Shown here piece after piece: positions 57,495-64,000 of a DNA stretch of 64,000 nucleotides. A program made the position numbers and the translations under genes. The stretch comes from Bacteroidota bacterium (GTDB lineage: Bacteria; Bacteroidota; Bacteroidia; Chitinophagales; Chitinophagaceae). How positions within the stretch are numbered: the stretch's first letter is position 1; each line of letters begins with the position of its first letter. The notes below the pieces were generated by a model. That model searched no databases and was not told where the DNA came from. It saw only the letters and a program-made list of their open reading frames with translations. The stretch lies in assembly GCA_016711825.1 (NCBI GenBank), contig JADJSG010000009.1, forward strand, positions 186,001 to 250,000, in the 5' to 3' direction.

Positions 57495-57579
57495 ACTTTC
57501 ATTGGAAGTTTATTGTATTGCTTTCATCTAATTTGTGTTATTCAAATTAACTACACTAACAAATTTTAAATGTTTAAAC

Positions 57580-57617
57580 AAAACCCAAAGTCATTCAATT
57601 GATTTTGGGTTTTTTAA
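57580..57617 (+). terminator. Probable rho-independent terminator after hppA
   Basis: AAACCCAAA pairs with TTTGGGTTT, and an inner TCA.../TTGA pairing fills the loop. A T-run (GGGTTTTTT) follows, about 90 bases after the hppA stop. Confidence 0.7.
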
Positions 57618-58061
57618 ATTGCTATGCAACATTTTTCAACGCCAATTCTTAATCCGACGTGAAATAATAACAACGCTATATTAAAAATAGTATTATTGTT
57701 TTTAGCTTAAAGGCAATATGTGTAATTTTAAATTCTTCATTTTCAGACTAAATAGTAAATAGGCATCGCCTAAATAAAGTTATATGCGAGCGATACTAAA
57801 TAGACCGTGTCATTGTTATTAGTTTAAATGCCATGTTTGTATGCATTTTACTGATTTTTACTGATTACGATTTAAATACATTTAGTAATAAATAATGCCG
57901 TTAAACATCATTGCAAAAGGGATTTGCTACTGTGAGAAATATAATAAATACAGGCATAATTTAAATATCAAAGGGTATATATTAAGTACATTAACTTGCA
58001 GTGTTAATCATTACTTTGCAACTATTATAATCATGAACAGCAACCCATACGACTCATAGTA
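57618..58061. other. Intergenic region with short repeated sequences
   Basis: About 440 bases without a gene. It holds GCTTAAAGGCAATATGTGTA at 57705-57724. A near copy (18/20) lies at 59619-59638 on the other side of the HxlR/OYE genes, and a weaker copy (16/20) at 57822-57841. A GC-richer patch at 57763-57794 (GGCATCGCC ... TATATGCGAGCG) stands out. Confidence 0.5.
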
Positions 58062-58424
58062 TTATTCTTCACAATTCTTCAAAACGGGGTTGTGTATTCT
58101 ACCCCAATCTGCCATTGTTGTAAGAATTGGCAATAAGGTTTTACCACTTTCTGAAAGATAATACTCCACATGAGGGGGAATGATTTCCTTTGCATCTCTG
58201 ATCACTAATCTATCAAACTCTAATTGTTTTAATTGTTGTGCCAGCATTTTTTCGGTAATCAATGGCAACATTTTTCGTATTTGACCAAATCTTAATGGCT
58301 TATTTCTAAGTTGATAAAGAATGATTGCTTTCCATCTTCCTCCTATCATTTCTATAGTATAGGAAACGGGGCATTCTACAATTACCTTGTTGTTCAAACT
58401 ATTGGTTGAATTTTCTTTTTTCAT
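58062..58424 (-). CDS. HxlR-family transcriptional regulator
   Basis: 120-residue winged-helix regulator of the HxlR/MarR-like family. The signature 'CPVSYTIEMIGGRWKAIILYQLRNKPLRFGQIRKMLPLITEKMLAQQLKQLEFDRLVIR' includes Cys18 next to the first helix. The wing is 'HVEYYLSESGKTLLPIL'. A second cysteine, Cys118, is at the extreme C-terminus. In Bacillus YodB, Cys6 and Cys101 occupy comparable places and form an intersubunit disulfide on quinone or diamide stress. The gene is divergent from an Old Yellow Enzyme family reductase with 88 bases between starts, so it probably controls that gene and itself (inference). Family call is firm. Confidence 0.92.
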   Translation of the reverse strand: MKKENSTNSLNNKVIVECPVSYTIEMIGGRWKAIILYQLRNKPLRFGQIRKMLPLITEKMLAQQLKQLEFDRLVIRDAKEIIPPHVEYYLSESGKTLLPILTTMADWGRIHNPVLKNCEE

Positions 58425-58436
58425 TATAAATATACT

Positions 58437-58471
58437 TACTTTTTAGATAGTACAGTGCTTTTATAAAGTAC
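58437..58471. promoter_or_regulatory. Candidate HxlR operator
   Basis: Two overlapping dyads lie between the divergent genes: TACT-N8-AGTA (58437-58452) and GTAC-N14-GTAC (58450-58471). The second contains the near-palindrome CTTTTATAAAG. They lie just upstream of the TATATTTG element at 58477-58484. Confidence 0.38.
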
Positions 58472-58476
58472 AAATG

Positions 58477-58484
58477 TATATTTG
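58477..58484 (+). promoter_or_regulatory. Probable -7 element of the OYE-family gene
   Basis: TATATTTG fits TAnnTTTG, 28 bases before the ATG. No TTTG is found at -33, where the candidate operator lies instead. Confidence 0.45.
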
Positions 58485-58512
58485 CGTTTTAAAATAAAAA
58501 AATAATTTAAAT

Positions 58513-59604
58513 ATGAACCATAAATCAAATTTATTAAATCCAATTTCGAAGGGTGGAATTACCGTAAAAAACAGGGTAGCAATGGCACCGATGACTCGTT
58601 CAAGAGCCATAGGCAATTTACCGAATAAGCTGATCGCTACGTATTATGCACAGCGAAATAATGCAGGTTTAATTATTTCAGAAGGAAATGCACCCAGTCC
58701 AAATGGTATTGGTTATGCCCGTACGCCTGGTATTTATTCAGATGAGCAAATAGAAGCTTGGAAAAATGTAACAAAAGAAACGAAACAAAATGATACCCTG
58801 TTTTTTACACAGCTAATGCATGTTGGTCGTGTTGGTCATCATGCTAATATGGTTTCAGGAGCAACCTTATTAGCACCTTCAGCCATCAATGCAAATGTGG
58901 ATATGTGGACTGACAGTCAAGCTATGCAGAAAACAGAATTACCCAAAGAGATGACCAATAACGAAATTGAACAAACTATTCACGAGTTTGTAACTGCTTC
59001 ACAAAATGCTATAAAATCAGGTTTTGATGGAGTTGAAATACATGGTGCAAATGGATATTTGATTGAACAATTTTTAAATAACAAAACAAATATCCGTACT
59101 GATGCATATGGCGGAACATTGGAGAACAGAGCTAAATTCCTTCTTACCTTGGTTGAAAAAGTAGGTAATGCAATTGGATTTGATAAAGTTGGTGTGAGAT
59201 TATCTCCTTACAATCAATTTAACAGTATGCCACTTTATGATGACATTGCAGATATGTATAGCTATTTGGCTATTGGATTAAACAAATTAAACATTGCCTA
59301 TTTACATATTATTGATTATGCTGCTTTGGGTTCTGAGGAAGGTAAAAAATTGCTGAAAGATATTAGAACGCAATTTTCGAACCTATTAATTCGGAATGGT
59401 GGTTACAATAAAGAAAGGGCTGAGCACCTGATAGATAGTCATGAAGCGGATATGATTTCATTTGGATCGGCATATATTGCGAATCCTGACCTGGTAAATC
59501 GCATAGAAAATAATGCTGAATGGGCGCGACCAGATAGTAATACATTCTATACTGCAGATGCTGTTGGTTTTACTGATTACCCATTAGCCCAAATATCATC
59601 ATAG
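58513..59604 (+). CDS. Old Yellow Enzyme family alkene reductase (NemA-like)
   Basis: 363-residue FMN-dependent oxidoreductase of the Old Yellow Enzyme family, using NAD(P)H to reduce activated C=C bonds, quinones or nitro compounds. The TIM barrel opens with 'NRVAMAPMTRSRA'. The substrate-anion pair and proton donor are visible as His177-x-x-Asn180-x-Tyr182 in 'GVEIHGANGYLIEQFL'. 'TDAYGGTLENRAKFLLTLV' and 'DMISFGSAYIANPDLVNRI' follow, the latter binding FMN phosphate. The C-terminus 'TFYTADAVGFTDYP' is typical of the NemA/OYE class I group. Cytosolic. Divergent HxlR regulator with cysteines suggests induction by electrophiles. Substrate unknown. Confidence 0.93.
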   Translation: MNHKSNLLNPISKGGITVKNRVAMAPMTRSRAIGNLPNKLIATYYAQRNNAGLIISEGNAPSPNGIGYARTPGIYSDEQIEAWKNVTKETKQNDTLFFTQLMHVGRVGHHANMVSGATLLAPSAINANVDMWTDSQAMQKTELPKEMTNNEIEQTIHEFVTASQNAIKSGFDGVEIHGANGYLIEQFLNNKTNIRTDAYGGTLENRAKFLLTLVEKVGNAIGFDKVGVRLSPYNQFNSMPLYDDIADMYSYLAIGLNKLNIAYLHIIDYAALGSEEGKKLLKDIRTQFSNLLIRNGGYNKERAEHLIDSHEADMISFGSAYIANPDLVNRIENNAEWARPDSNTFYTADAVGFTDYPLAQISS

Positions 59605-59788
59605 TCTATTTGTCATTCGCTTAAATGCTATATGTGTATACTTTATAACGAAGTGAAATAAGGAATATCATGGTGGACATTTAAATAATATCTTTGTTCA
59701 TACCTTATTTATATATGTTCTTTTAATAAGAAGACATGTTACTGCATGTTATTTTAAATATTAGGATGCTACCCTATTTCTATAAATA

Positions 59789-60526
59789 TTATTTTACTCG
59801 CATGATTTTTATAATCTTGACTTTATCAAGTATCAACATGATGGCAAAAGTCAAATCAAACTCATACCATTTTTTAGCAAAATTAGCATCTTGACTATCA
59901 TAATGATGATTATTTTGAAACAACTCCCCCATTAATATAATGCCAAACGGGCTACTGTTTTTTGATTGATCACCATTGTCGTAATTTGAATACCCGTATT
60001 TATGACCGCACCAATTGACAATAGCGCCTTGTACAGCCCCCATAAAAAAATGAATAGGCAATAATAGGTATACCCAAAAATTAGGGGCAAATACAACATA
60101 AAAGGAAATGTATATACAGGCAAACACTATACGAGTGATGACATGATTGCCAAACTTGTCTAGTCGATCCCATTCAGGCAAATATCCTTTAGTAAACAAT
60201 GGATCGGGAGTATATTTTCTTTGTACCAGATTTCTAAACATGTAGTGCGTACTCTTCATCATTTGCCATACATCTTTAAAAAAATGGGGTGAATGCGGAT
60301 CATCTTTGGTATCGCTATGCTCATGATGCATACGATGCAAAATACCATAGGCTCTGGGAACTAAATAGGATGAACCTTGTAACAGCCAAGTAATAATATA
60401 AAATGTTTTTTCCCAGGCTTTACTCGTAGTAAACATCTGATGAGTAGCAAATCGGTGAAGAAAAAAGGAATGAAAAAATAAAGAAAGAAACCAATGTAGT
60501 GTAAAAAAGATTAAAATTGCAAGCAT
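59789..60526 (-). CDS. Membrane fatty acid desaturase (acyl-CoA delta-9 type)
   Basis: 245-residue integral membrane di-iron desaturase. Three histidine boxes are present: 'HRFATHQ' (His24, His29), 'HRMHHEH' (His64, His67, His68) and 'QNNHHYD' near the C-terminus, as in stearoyl-CoA/delta-9 acyl-lipid desaturases. An extra 'GHKYGYSNYDNGDQSKNSSPFG' segment is also family-typical. Four hydrophobic segments are seen at about 1-22, 41-60, 128-145 and 147-170. It would introduce a cis double bond into membrane acyl chains to tune fluidity. It is shorter than the 270-300 residues usual for the family, mainly at the N-terminus, but all iron ligands are kept. Monocistronic. Confidence 0.9.
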   Translation of the reverse strand: MLAILIFFTLHWFLSLFFHSFFLHRFATHQMFTTSKAWEKTFYIITWLLQGSSYLVPRAYGILHRMHHEHSDTKDDPHSPHFFKDVWQMMKSTHYMFRNLVQRKYTPDPLFTKGYLPEWDRLDKFGNHVITRIVFACIYISFYVVFAPNFWVYLLLPIHFFMGAVQGAIVNWCGHKYGYSNYDNGDQSKNSSPFGIILMGELFQNNHHYDSQDANFAKKWYEFDLTFAIMLILDKVKIIKIMRVK

Positions 60527-60587
60527 GTAATATAAAAAAATAAAGTTCTTGAAGGTACGACATTAAAGCCATACTCAAGGATTTAAT

Positions 60588-61964
60588 TTAATGGGCTATC
60601 ATCACTTTTGCCACTTTCGCACCTGATTTTATCACATATAAACCATTGGTAAAGTTACTGATATCAATAGTTGTAGCTTTAAAATACTGGCTGATTAATT
60701 GCCCTTGTAAACTATATATTTCGATGATTTCATCTGCCCCATCCACCCTAATTTTATCATTTGCAGGGTTGGGGTAAACTTGCAATATGGAATTGCCTTT
60801 ATCAAATGAAGTGATGGCTGTAGCTGCGGGATCTTTCACAGTAAATGTATGAGTACATGTTTGGCCATTCATGGCAATACTGAATGTCCAGGTGCCAAAC
60901 ATAGGATTAGGAGGCAATGTATATTGCCAATACCAATATGATGCTTGATAATAAACATTCGGGGTTTGTGACCAGGTTGCAAAGATTGAATTATCAGGCC
61001 GTCTTACTGTATACGTTGCTGTATTATTGATTAATTGATCGTGAAAATAACCAGCAAAATAGATATCATCTAAAGCATAAAAAGTGTCGGCTATATTGGT
61101 TGTATGTACATTGGGGCAAGTATTAAAAACGGGTGGTGCTGAATGTGTTAAAGCCACATTGATGGTAGGTTCATAATACGATCGGGGTATTGCCCATAAA
61201 TTAGCGCCTCCTGGATTACAGGCCCCATCATAAGGATCAATCACATTACCCCCAAGGTCATGCAATTCAAAATGCAAATGTGGCCCTGTGGAGGAACCCG
61301 AACTAGCTACTAAGCCAAGTTTTTCGCCAGTTACCACCGATGCCCCCACCGCTTTGGTAAGTAATGAACCATTTTTCATATGACCATACCATGCTATACT
61401 ACCATCGGCATGCTCAATATACACAGCATTCCAATTAGGATTTGAAAAATCACAATTATTGTCGCTGTTGCCATCATACTTTGCCACAATCACGCCTGGC
61501 GAGGCAGCAATTACTTCTACTTGACCTGCATTTTTCATATTCCAATCAAAGGGGAATAAAAATATATCTATCCCTCCATGATTATAGCCAGAAGCTAAAT
61601 CATAAGTACGACTTCCACAGTTGAAATCAAGTACTTGATTTGGAAATGCACTATTGTGATCTACAAAATTTGAAATACCATAATAACTGCAATAGTCAAA
61701 CCCGGCTGCTTGTTGCAAAGGCCAGCTTAATGATACACTTCGGTTTTTTTTAGGCTTTTTCAAAATTCCCGCCTTCAGCAAGATAGCCCTATTGGTTTGA
61801 ATGGTTTTTTCCATTTCTATGCGTTGTGCATCGGTAATACAAGGCAGGGTTGAATGTTCATAATGCCCTCCCCCATCAGGTTTTTGTCCATAAGCCCAGG
61901 GTATATTTGTCAATACCATTACAAATATAAATGTGCATTTTACAAACTGTTTCATTCGATTCAT
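60588..61964 (-). CDS. M23-type peptidase with T9SS sorting domain
   Basis: 458-residue exported LytM/M23 metallopeptidase (signal peptide 'FVKCTFIFVMVLTNIPWAYG'). The zinc site is intact: His129 and Asp133 in 'YNHGGIDIFLF', His229-Leu-His231 in 'STGPHLHFELHD', with His195 in 'AWYGHM' as the catalytic helper. A beta-rich segment follows (about 265-375; 'CTHTFTVKDP'), then a T9SS C-terminal domain ('VYPNPANDKIRVDG', 'FTNGLYVIKSGAK'). Surface localisation suggests cleavage of foreign peptidoglycan or elastin-like substrates rather than self wall maintenance (inference). Two Met codons near the start (residues 1 and 4) are both possible. The gene stands alone, and the desaturase gene follows 61 bases downstream on the same strand. 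Confidence 0.9.
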   Translation of the reverse strand: MNRMKQFVKCTFIFVMVLTNIPWAYGQKPDGGGHYEHSTLPCITDAQRIEMEKTIQTNRAILLKAGILKKPKKNRSVSLSWPLQQAAGFDYCSYYGISNFVDHNSAFPNQVLDFNCGSRTYDLASGYNHGGIDIFLFPFDWNMKNAGQVEVIAASPGVIVAKYDGNSDNNCDFSNPNWNAVYIEHADGSIAWYGHMKNGSLLTKAVGASVVTGEKLGLVASSGSSTGPHLHFELHDLGGNVIDPYDGACNPGGANLWAIPRSYYEPTINVALTHSAPPVFNTCPNVHTTNIADTFYALDDIYFAGYFHDQLINNTATYTVRRPDNSIFATWSQTPNVYYQASYWYWQYTLPPNPMFGTWTFSIAMNGQTCTHTFTVKDPAATAITSFDKGNSILQVYPNPANDKIRVDGADEIIEIYSLQGQLISQYFKATTIDISNFTNGLYVIKSGAKVAKVMIAH

Positions 61965-62125
61965 TTTAAATCAAATATACAATTCTATTGATGTAAATTA
62001 TAGAAATAAAATAGATAGCTTCAATATAAGTTACCATTGCATACTATAATATTTACAAATGAACAAGATGATAATAATCAGTTTTTTGACTGATGAATGT
62101 TATGTTTTTGATTTATATGACTCAT

Positions 62126-62133
62126 TAAATTTG
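62126..62133 (+). promoter_or_regulatory. Possible -7 element of the 147-residue protein gene
   Basis: TAAATTTG fits TAnnTTTG, with TTTG at 62107-62110 (spacer 15, short). Transcription would begin close to the ATG at 62144, giving a very short leader, or favour the ATG at 62150. Confidence 0.35.
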
Positions 62134-62143
62134 TGCAAAAACA

Positions 62144-62587
62144 ATGACAATGTTGAATCAGGGAAATAGCAATGATATTCATTATCTTGTTATTGATAAA
62201 AAACAAACTTTATGGGCTTTAAAAGAAGAATTCAATAAATGGTTTCCATTTTTAAAAATTGAATTTTTTCATGAAAAAATTAATAAAAACGTAAGAAACC
62301 CTAAAAACTTACTGATTCAAACCAATGAACTCATTTGTCATTTACAAGAAAAACAACTCATAGGCAAAATACCCTTTAGCCTGTCTACCACCGTCAAAGA
62401 AATTGAAGAAGCTTTTTTACAAGAATACGGTTTGTATATGCAAGTATTTCGCAAGTCGGGTAATATTTGGCTCGAAACCACCTCTACAAATGATTGGACA
62501 CTTGCTATGCAAAATGAAGAAGGTAGATGTATTGCAGAATATTTAAGTTCAGAAAAAGATCATGAAAATATCCTGGACGCTTTGTAA
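62144..62587 (+). CDS. Conserved hypothetical protein of Bacteroidota type
   Basis: 147-residue cytosolic protein, no signal peptide or membrane segment. The first half has 'TLWALKEEFNKWFPFLKIEFF', and the second half 'STTVKEIEEAFLQEYGLYMQVFRKSGNIWLETTSTNDWTLAMQNEEGR'. As I recall, the 'VFRKSGN.WLETT.TD.WTL..QN..G' block is conserved in small Bacteroidota proteins of unknown role, often near signalling genes. Here it is convergent with a REC-CRP regulator and its kinase. The start may be the ATG at 62144 or at 62150. A mixed alpha/beta fold is likely. No function assigned. Confidence 0.7.
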   Translation: MTMLNQGNSNDIHYLVIDKKQTLWALKEEFNKWFPFLKIEFFHEKINKNVRNPKNLLIQTNELICHLQEKQLIGKIPFSLSTTVKEIEEAFLQEYGLYMQVFRKSGNIWLETTSTNDWTLAMQNEEGRCIAEYLSSEKDHENILDAL

Positions 62588-62678
62588 AACCAAGTACATT
62601 GATTACTTCATATACTAGCTTGGCAGGTAACTTTCATTGAATGCAACAATCAAAATTCGTTGGGACAAATCACTTCTG

Positions 62679-63737
62679 CTAATTTTTCAATTCGCGCAAT
62701 TTGTGTTCGTTCAGTAATATTATTTTACCCTCTTTAATTTCAATCCAATGCCGTTCTCTAAATTCACTAAGTGTTCTGATCAACGATTCGGTAGCGGTAC
62801 CAACAATATTTGCCAAGTCATCACGTGATATTGACATACTAAAATGTTGATGATCTTCCTGCTGATATCTTTTTTGCAACAAAAGCAAAGCCTCTGCAAC
62901 CCTTTTACGAACCGAGCTATAAGCCAACTCCAGCAATTGTTCTTGCTGTTCGGTTACATGGTGTGTAAGTATATGTATAAATTTCTTAGCGACTTCGCGG
63001 TTGTTATAGATTAAATGAAAAAAATCATCTTTAGGTATAAATATAATTTCCACTTCTTCAAGGGCTTGAGCGTTTTCTGTATATTCTTTGTCTTCAAGCA
63101 AGGAAGCATATCCAAAAAAATCACCCTCTTTCAACAAACTTGTAATCAATTCTTTTTTGTAATCATGTATTTTAAACACTTTCACTTTACCCTTTTTTAC
63201 ATAAAAAATGCCTCTGGGGTAATCGCCTTCGTTATAGATATTATCTTTCTTTTTGTATGATTTAATTTTTCGATCATCCATAAATTTGCTCATCGCGTCA
63301 TGACCTGCTACATCGCCGATAAAAACAGTCAATCCATCTATACCTTGTTGATATTCTTTCTTGATAGAGGCTGCTTTTTTAAGTCTACTTTCAATTGCTT
63401 TGAGCAATTCTGTTTTTTCAAAAGGTTTGGTAATATAGTCATCCGCACCCATTTCCATTCCTTTACGCACCTCGGCTCGTTCGGTCATGGCAGTAAGAAA
63501 AATAAAAGGGATATTGGCAGTGGCTGTGTTTTTGCTTAGCAAATGTAATACCCCATATCCATCTAATACAGGCATCATGATATCGCAAATAATCAAATCG
63601 GGTTTTTGTAATTGTACCTGCTCTACGCCTTTTTTGCCATCGGCAGCAGTACTCACCTGATATCCTGCGAGTTCAAGTATTTCGGCCGTATTTTCACGTA
63701 CCTCATTATTATCTTCTATCAGTAAAATATGTTGCAT
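62679..63737 (-). CDS. Response regulator fused to a Crp/Fnr-type regulator (REC-cNMP-HTH)
   Basis: 352 residues from the ATG at 63737 ('MQHILLIEDNNEVREN'); upstream in-frame residues overlap the kinase stop and are not conserved. The receiver domain spans residues 1-120 with Asp52 in 'IICDIMMPVLDGYG' and Lys in 'DYITKPFEK'. A linker helix leads to a cyclic-nucleotide-type beta-roll ('KKDNIYNEGDYPRGIFYVKKGKVKVFKI', 'LLKEGDFFGYASLLEDKEYTENAQALEEVEIIFI'), then a Crp-type winged helix ('MSISRDDLANIVGTATESLIRTLSEFRERHWIEI'). No Cys cluster is present for Fe-S as in Fnr. The gene lies 20 bases after a histidine kinase gene, its probable cognate partner. Confidence 0.93.
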   Translation of the reverse strand: MQHILLIEDNNEVRENTAEILELAGYQVSTAADGKKGVEQVQLQKPDLIICDIMMPVLDGYGVLHLLSKNTATANIPFIFLTAMTERAEVRKGMEMGADDYITKPFEKTELLKAIESRLKKAASIKKEYQQGIDGLTVFIGDVAGHDAMSKFMDDRKIKSYKKKDNIYNEGDYPRGIFYVKKGKVKVFKIHDYKKELITSLLKEGDFFGYASLLEDKEYTENAQALEEVEIIFIPKDDFFHLIYNNREVAKKFIHILTHHVTEQQEQLLELAYSSVRKRVAEALLLLQKRYQQEDHQHFSMSISRDDLANIVGTATESLIRTLSEFRERHWIEIKEGKIILLNEHKLRELKN

Positions 63738-63756
63738 TATTATGTATAAATTGTTT

Positions 63757-64000
63757 TTAATGATGATTTTGGGGAATTGTAATTTTAAAAGTAGTGCCCT
63801 TTTCAAGATCGCTATTCAGTGCTATTGATCCATTCATGAGTTCCAGATATTTAGAAATGATATTGAGCCCTAAACCAGTACCTTGAATATTCACTGCATT
63901 TTGGCCTCTAAAAAATCTTTCAAAAAGATGTTTTTGATCTTCTTTACTAATGCCAATACCCTCGTCTTTCACTTCGATAGATACTTGTTGATGATCTGCA
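63757..64000 (-). CDS. Sensor histidine kinase, C-terminal part (runs off window)
   Basis: The last 80 codons of a histidine kinase continue past the window end; the first complete codon in view is at 63999. The HATPase_c features are G1 'DEGIGIS', F-box 'LFERFFRG' and G2 'GTGLGLNII', then 'GSIALNSDLEKGTTFKITIP'. Phosphoacceptor and sensor domains are outside the window. It is the upstream gene of a two-gene operon with the REC-CRP regulator. A start at GTG 63972 would remove most of the ATPase and is rejected. Confidence 0.92.
   Translation of the reverse strand, partial: ADHQQVSIEVKDEGIGISKEDQKHLFERFFRGQNAVNIQGTGLGLNIISKYLELMNGSIALNSDLEKGTTFKITIPQNHH

Noticed and set aside
63757..63972. 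Stand-alone 71-residue ATPase-domain protein
   Set aside because: The frame is open to the window edge, so this is the end of a longer histidine kinase.

Overview
This window reads as chromosomal DNA of a Bacteroidota species, probably Chitinophagales or a relative (inference). It is AT-rich and gene-dense. Seven proteins carry a type IX secretion (T9SS/Por) C-terminal sorting domain of the 'YPNP...G.Y...' type. Other lineage markers are a TonB-dependent receptor with a DUF5689 lipoprotein, a DUF6089 outer-membrane barrel, an S46 dipeptidyl peptidase, a PUR/DUF3276 protein, and promoters fitting TTTG-N(18-20)-TAnnTTTG. I saw no rRNA, tRNA, CRISPR array, insertion sequence or prophage.

Layout. 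1-10.4 kb: dnaB (5' end at the window edge), a secreted cytochrome c/copper monooxygenase fusion, a ChaN-like protein, a beta-helix T9SS protein, a secreted hypothetical, a BNR-repeat protein and an orphan NarL-type regulator. 11.2-17.4 kb: a giant T9SS protein built of 191-residue units, followed closely by a tail-fibre-like protein. 17.8-20.8 kb: a VOC protein, pyruvate dehydrogenase E1 beta and an orphan histidine kinase. 20.9-28 kb: a TonB receptor/DUF5689 lipoprotein/T9SS adhesin operon with a DUF6089 barrel upstream. 28.3-33.2 kb: DUF3276, lepA, an EGF-like lipoprotein, a decayed gene, and two related small lipoproteins. 33.4-42.8 kb: a subtilisin-like T9SS protease, ACMSD, a BLUF photoreceptor, clpC, a STAS-like protein and a WG-repeat protein. 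42.9-46.4 kb: nuoABCDE, where the operon stops. 46.4-57.5 kb: an S46 peptidase of DPP11 type, thymidine kinase, a lone CoA-transferase B subunit, another giant T9SS protein, and a membrane pyrophosphatase with a cysteine-rich tail. 58-64 kb: HxlR regulator/Old Yellow Enzyme pair, desaturase, M23 peptidase, a conserved hypothetical, and a histidine kinase/REC-CRP pair running off the end.

Together the genes combine housekeeping (replication, translation, proteostasis, complex I, pyruvate oxidation, PPi-driven ion pumping) with a heavy investment in secreted or surface proteins. The points most worth a second look are the exact 573-bp repeat units, the metallothionein-like tail on the pyrophosphatase, the cytochrome/PHM fusion, the DUF5689 receptor operon, the interrupted nuo cluster with a heptamer array, and a small membrane-protein pseudogene.
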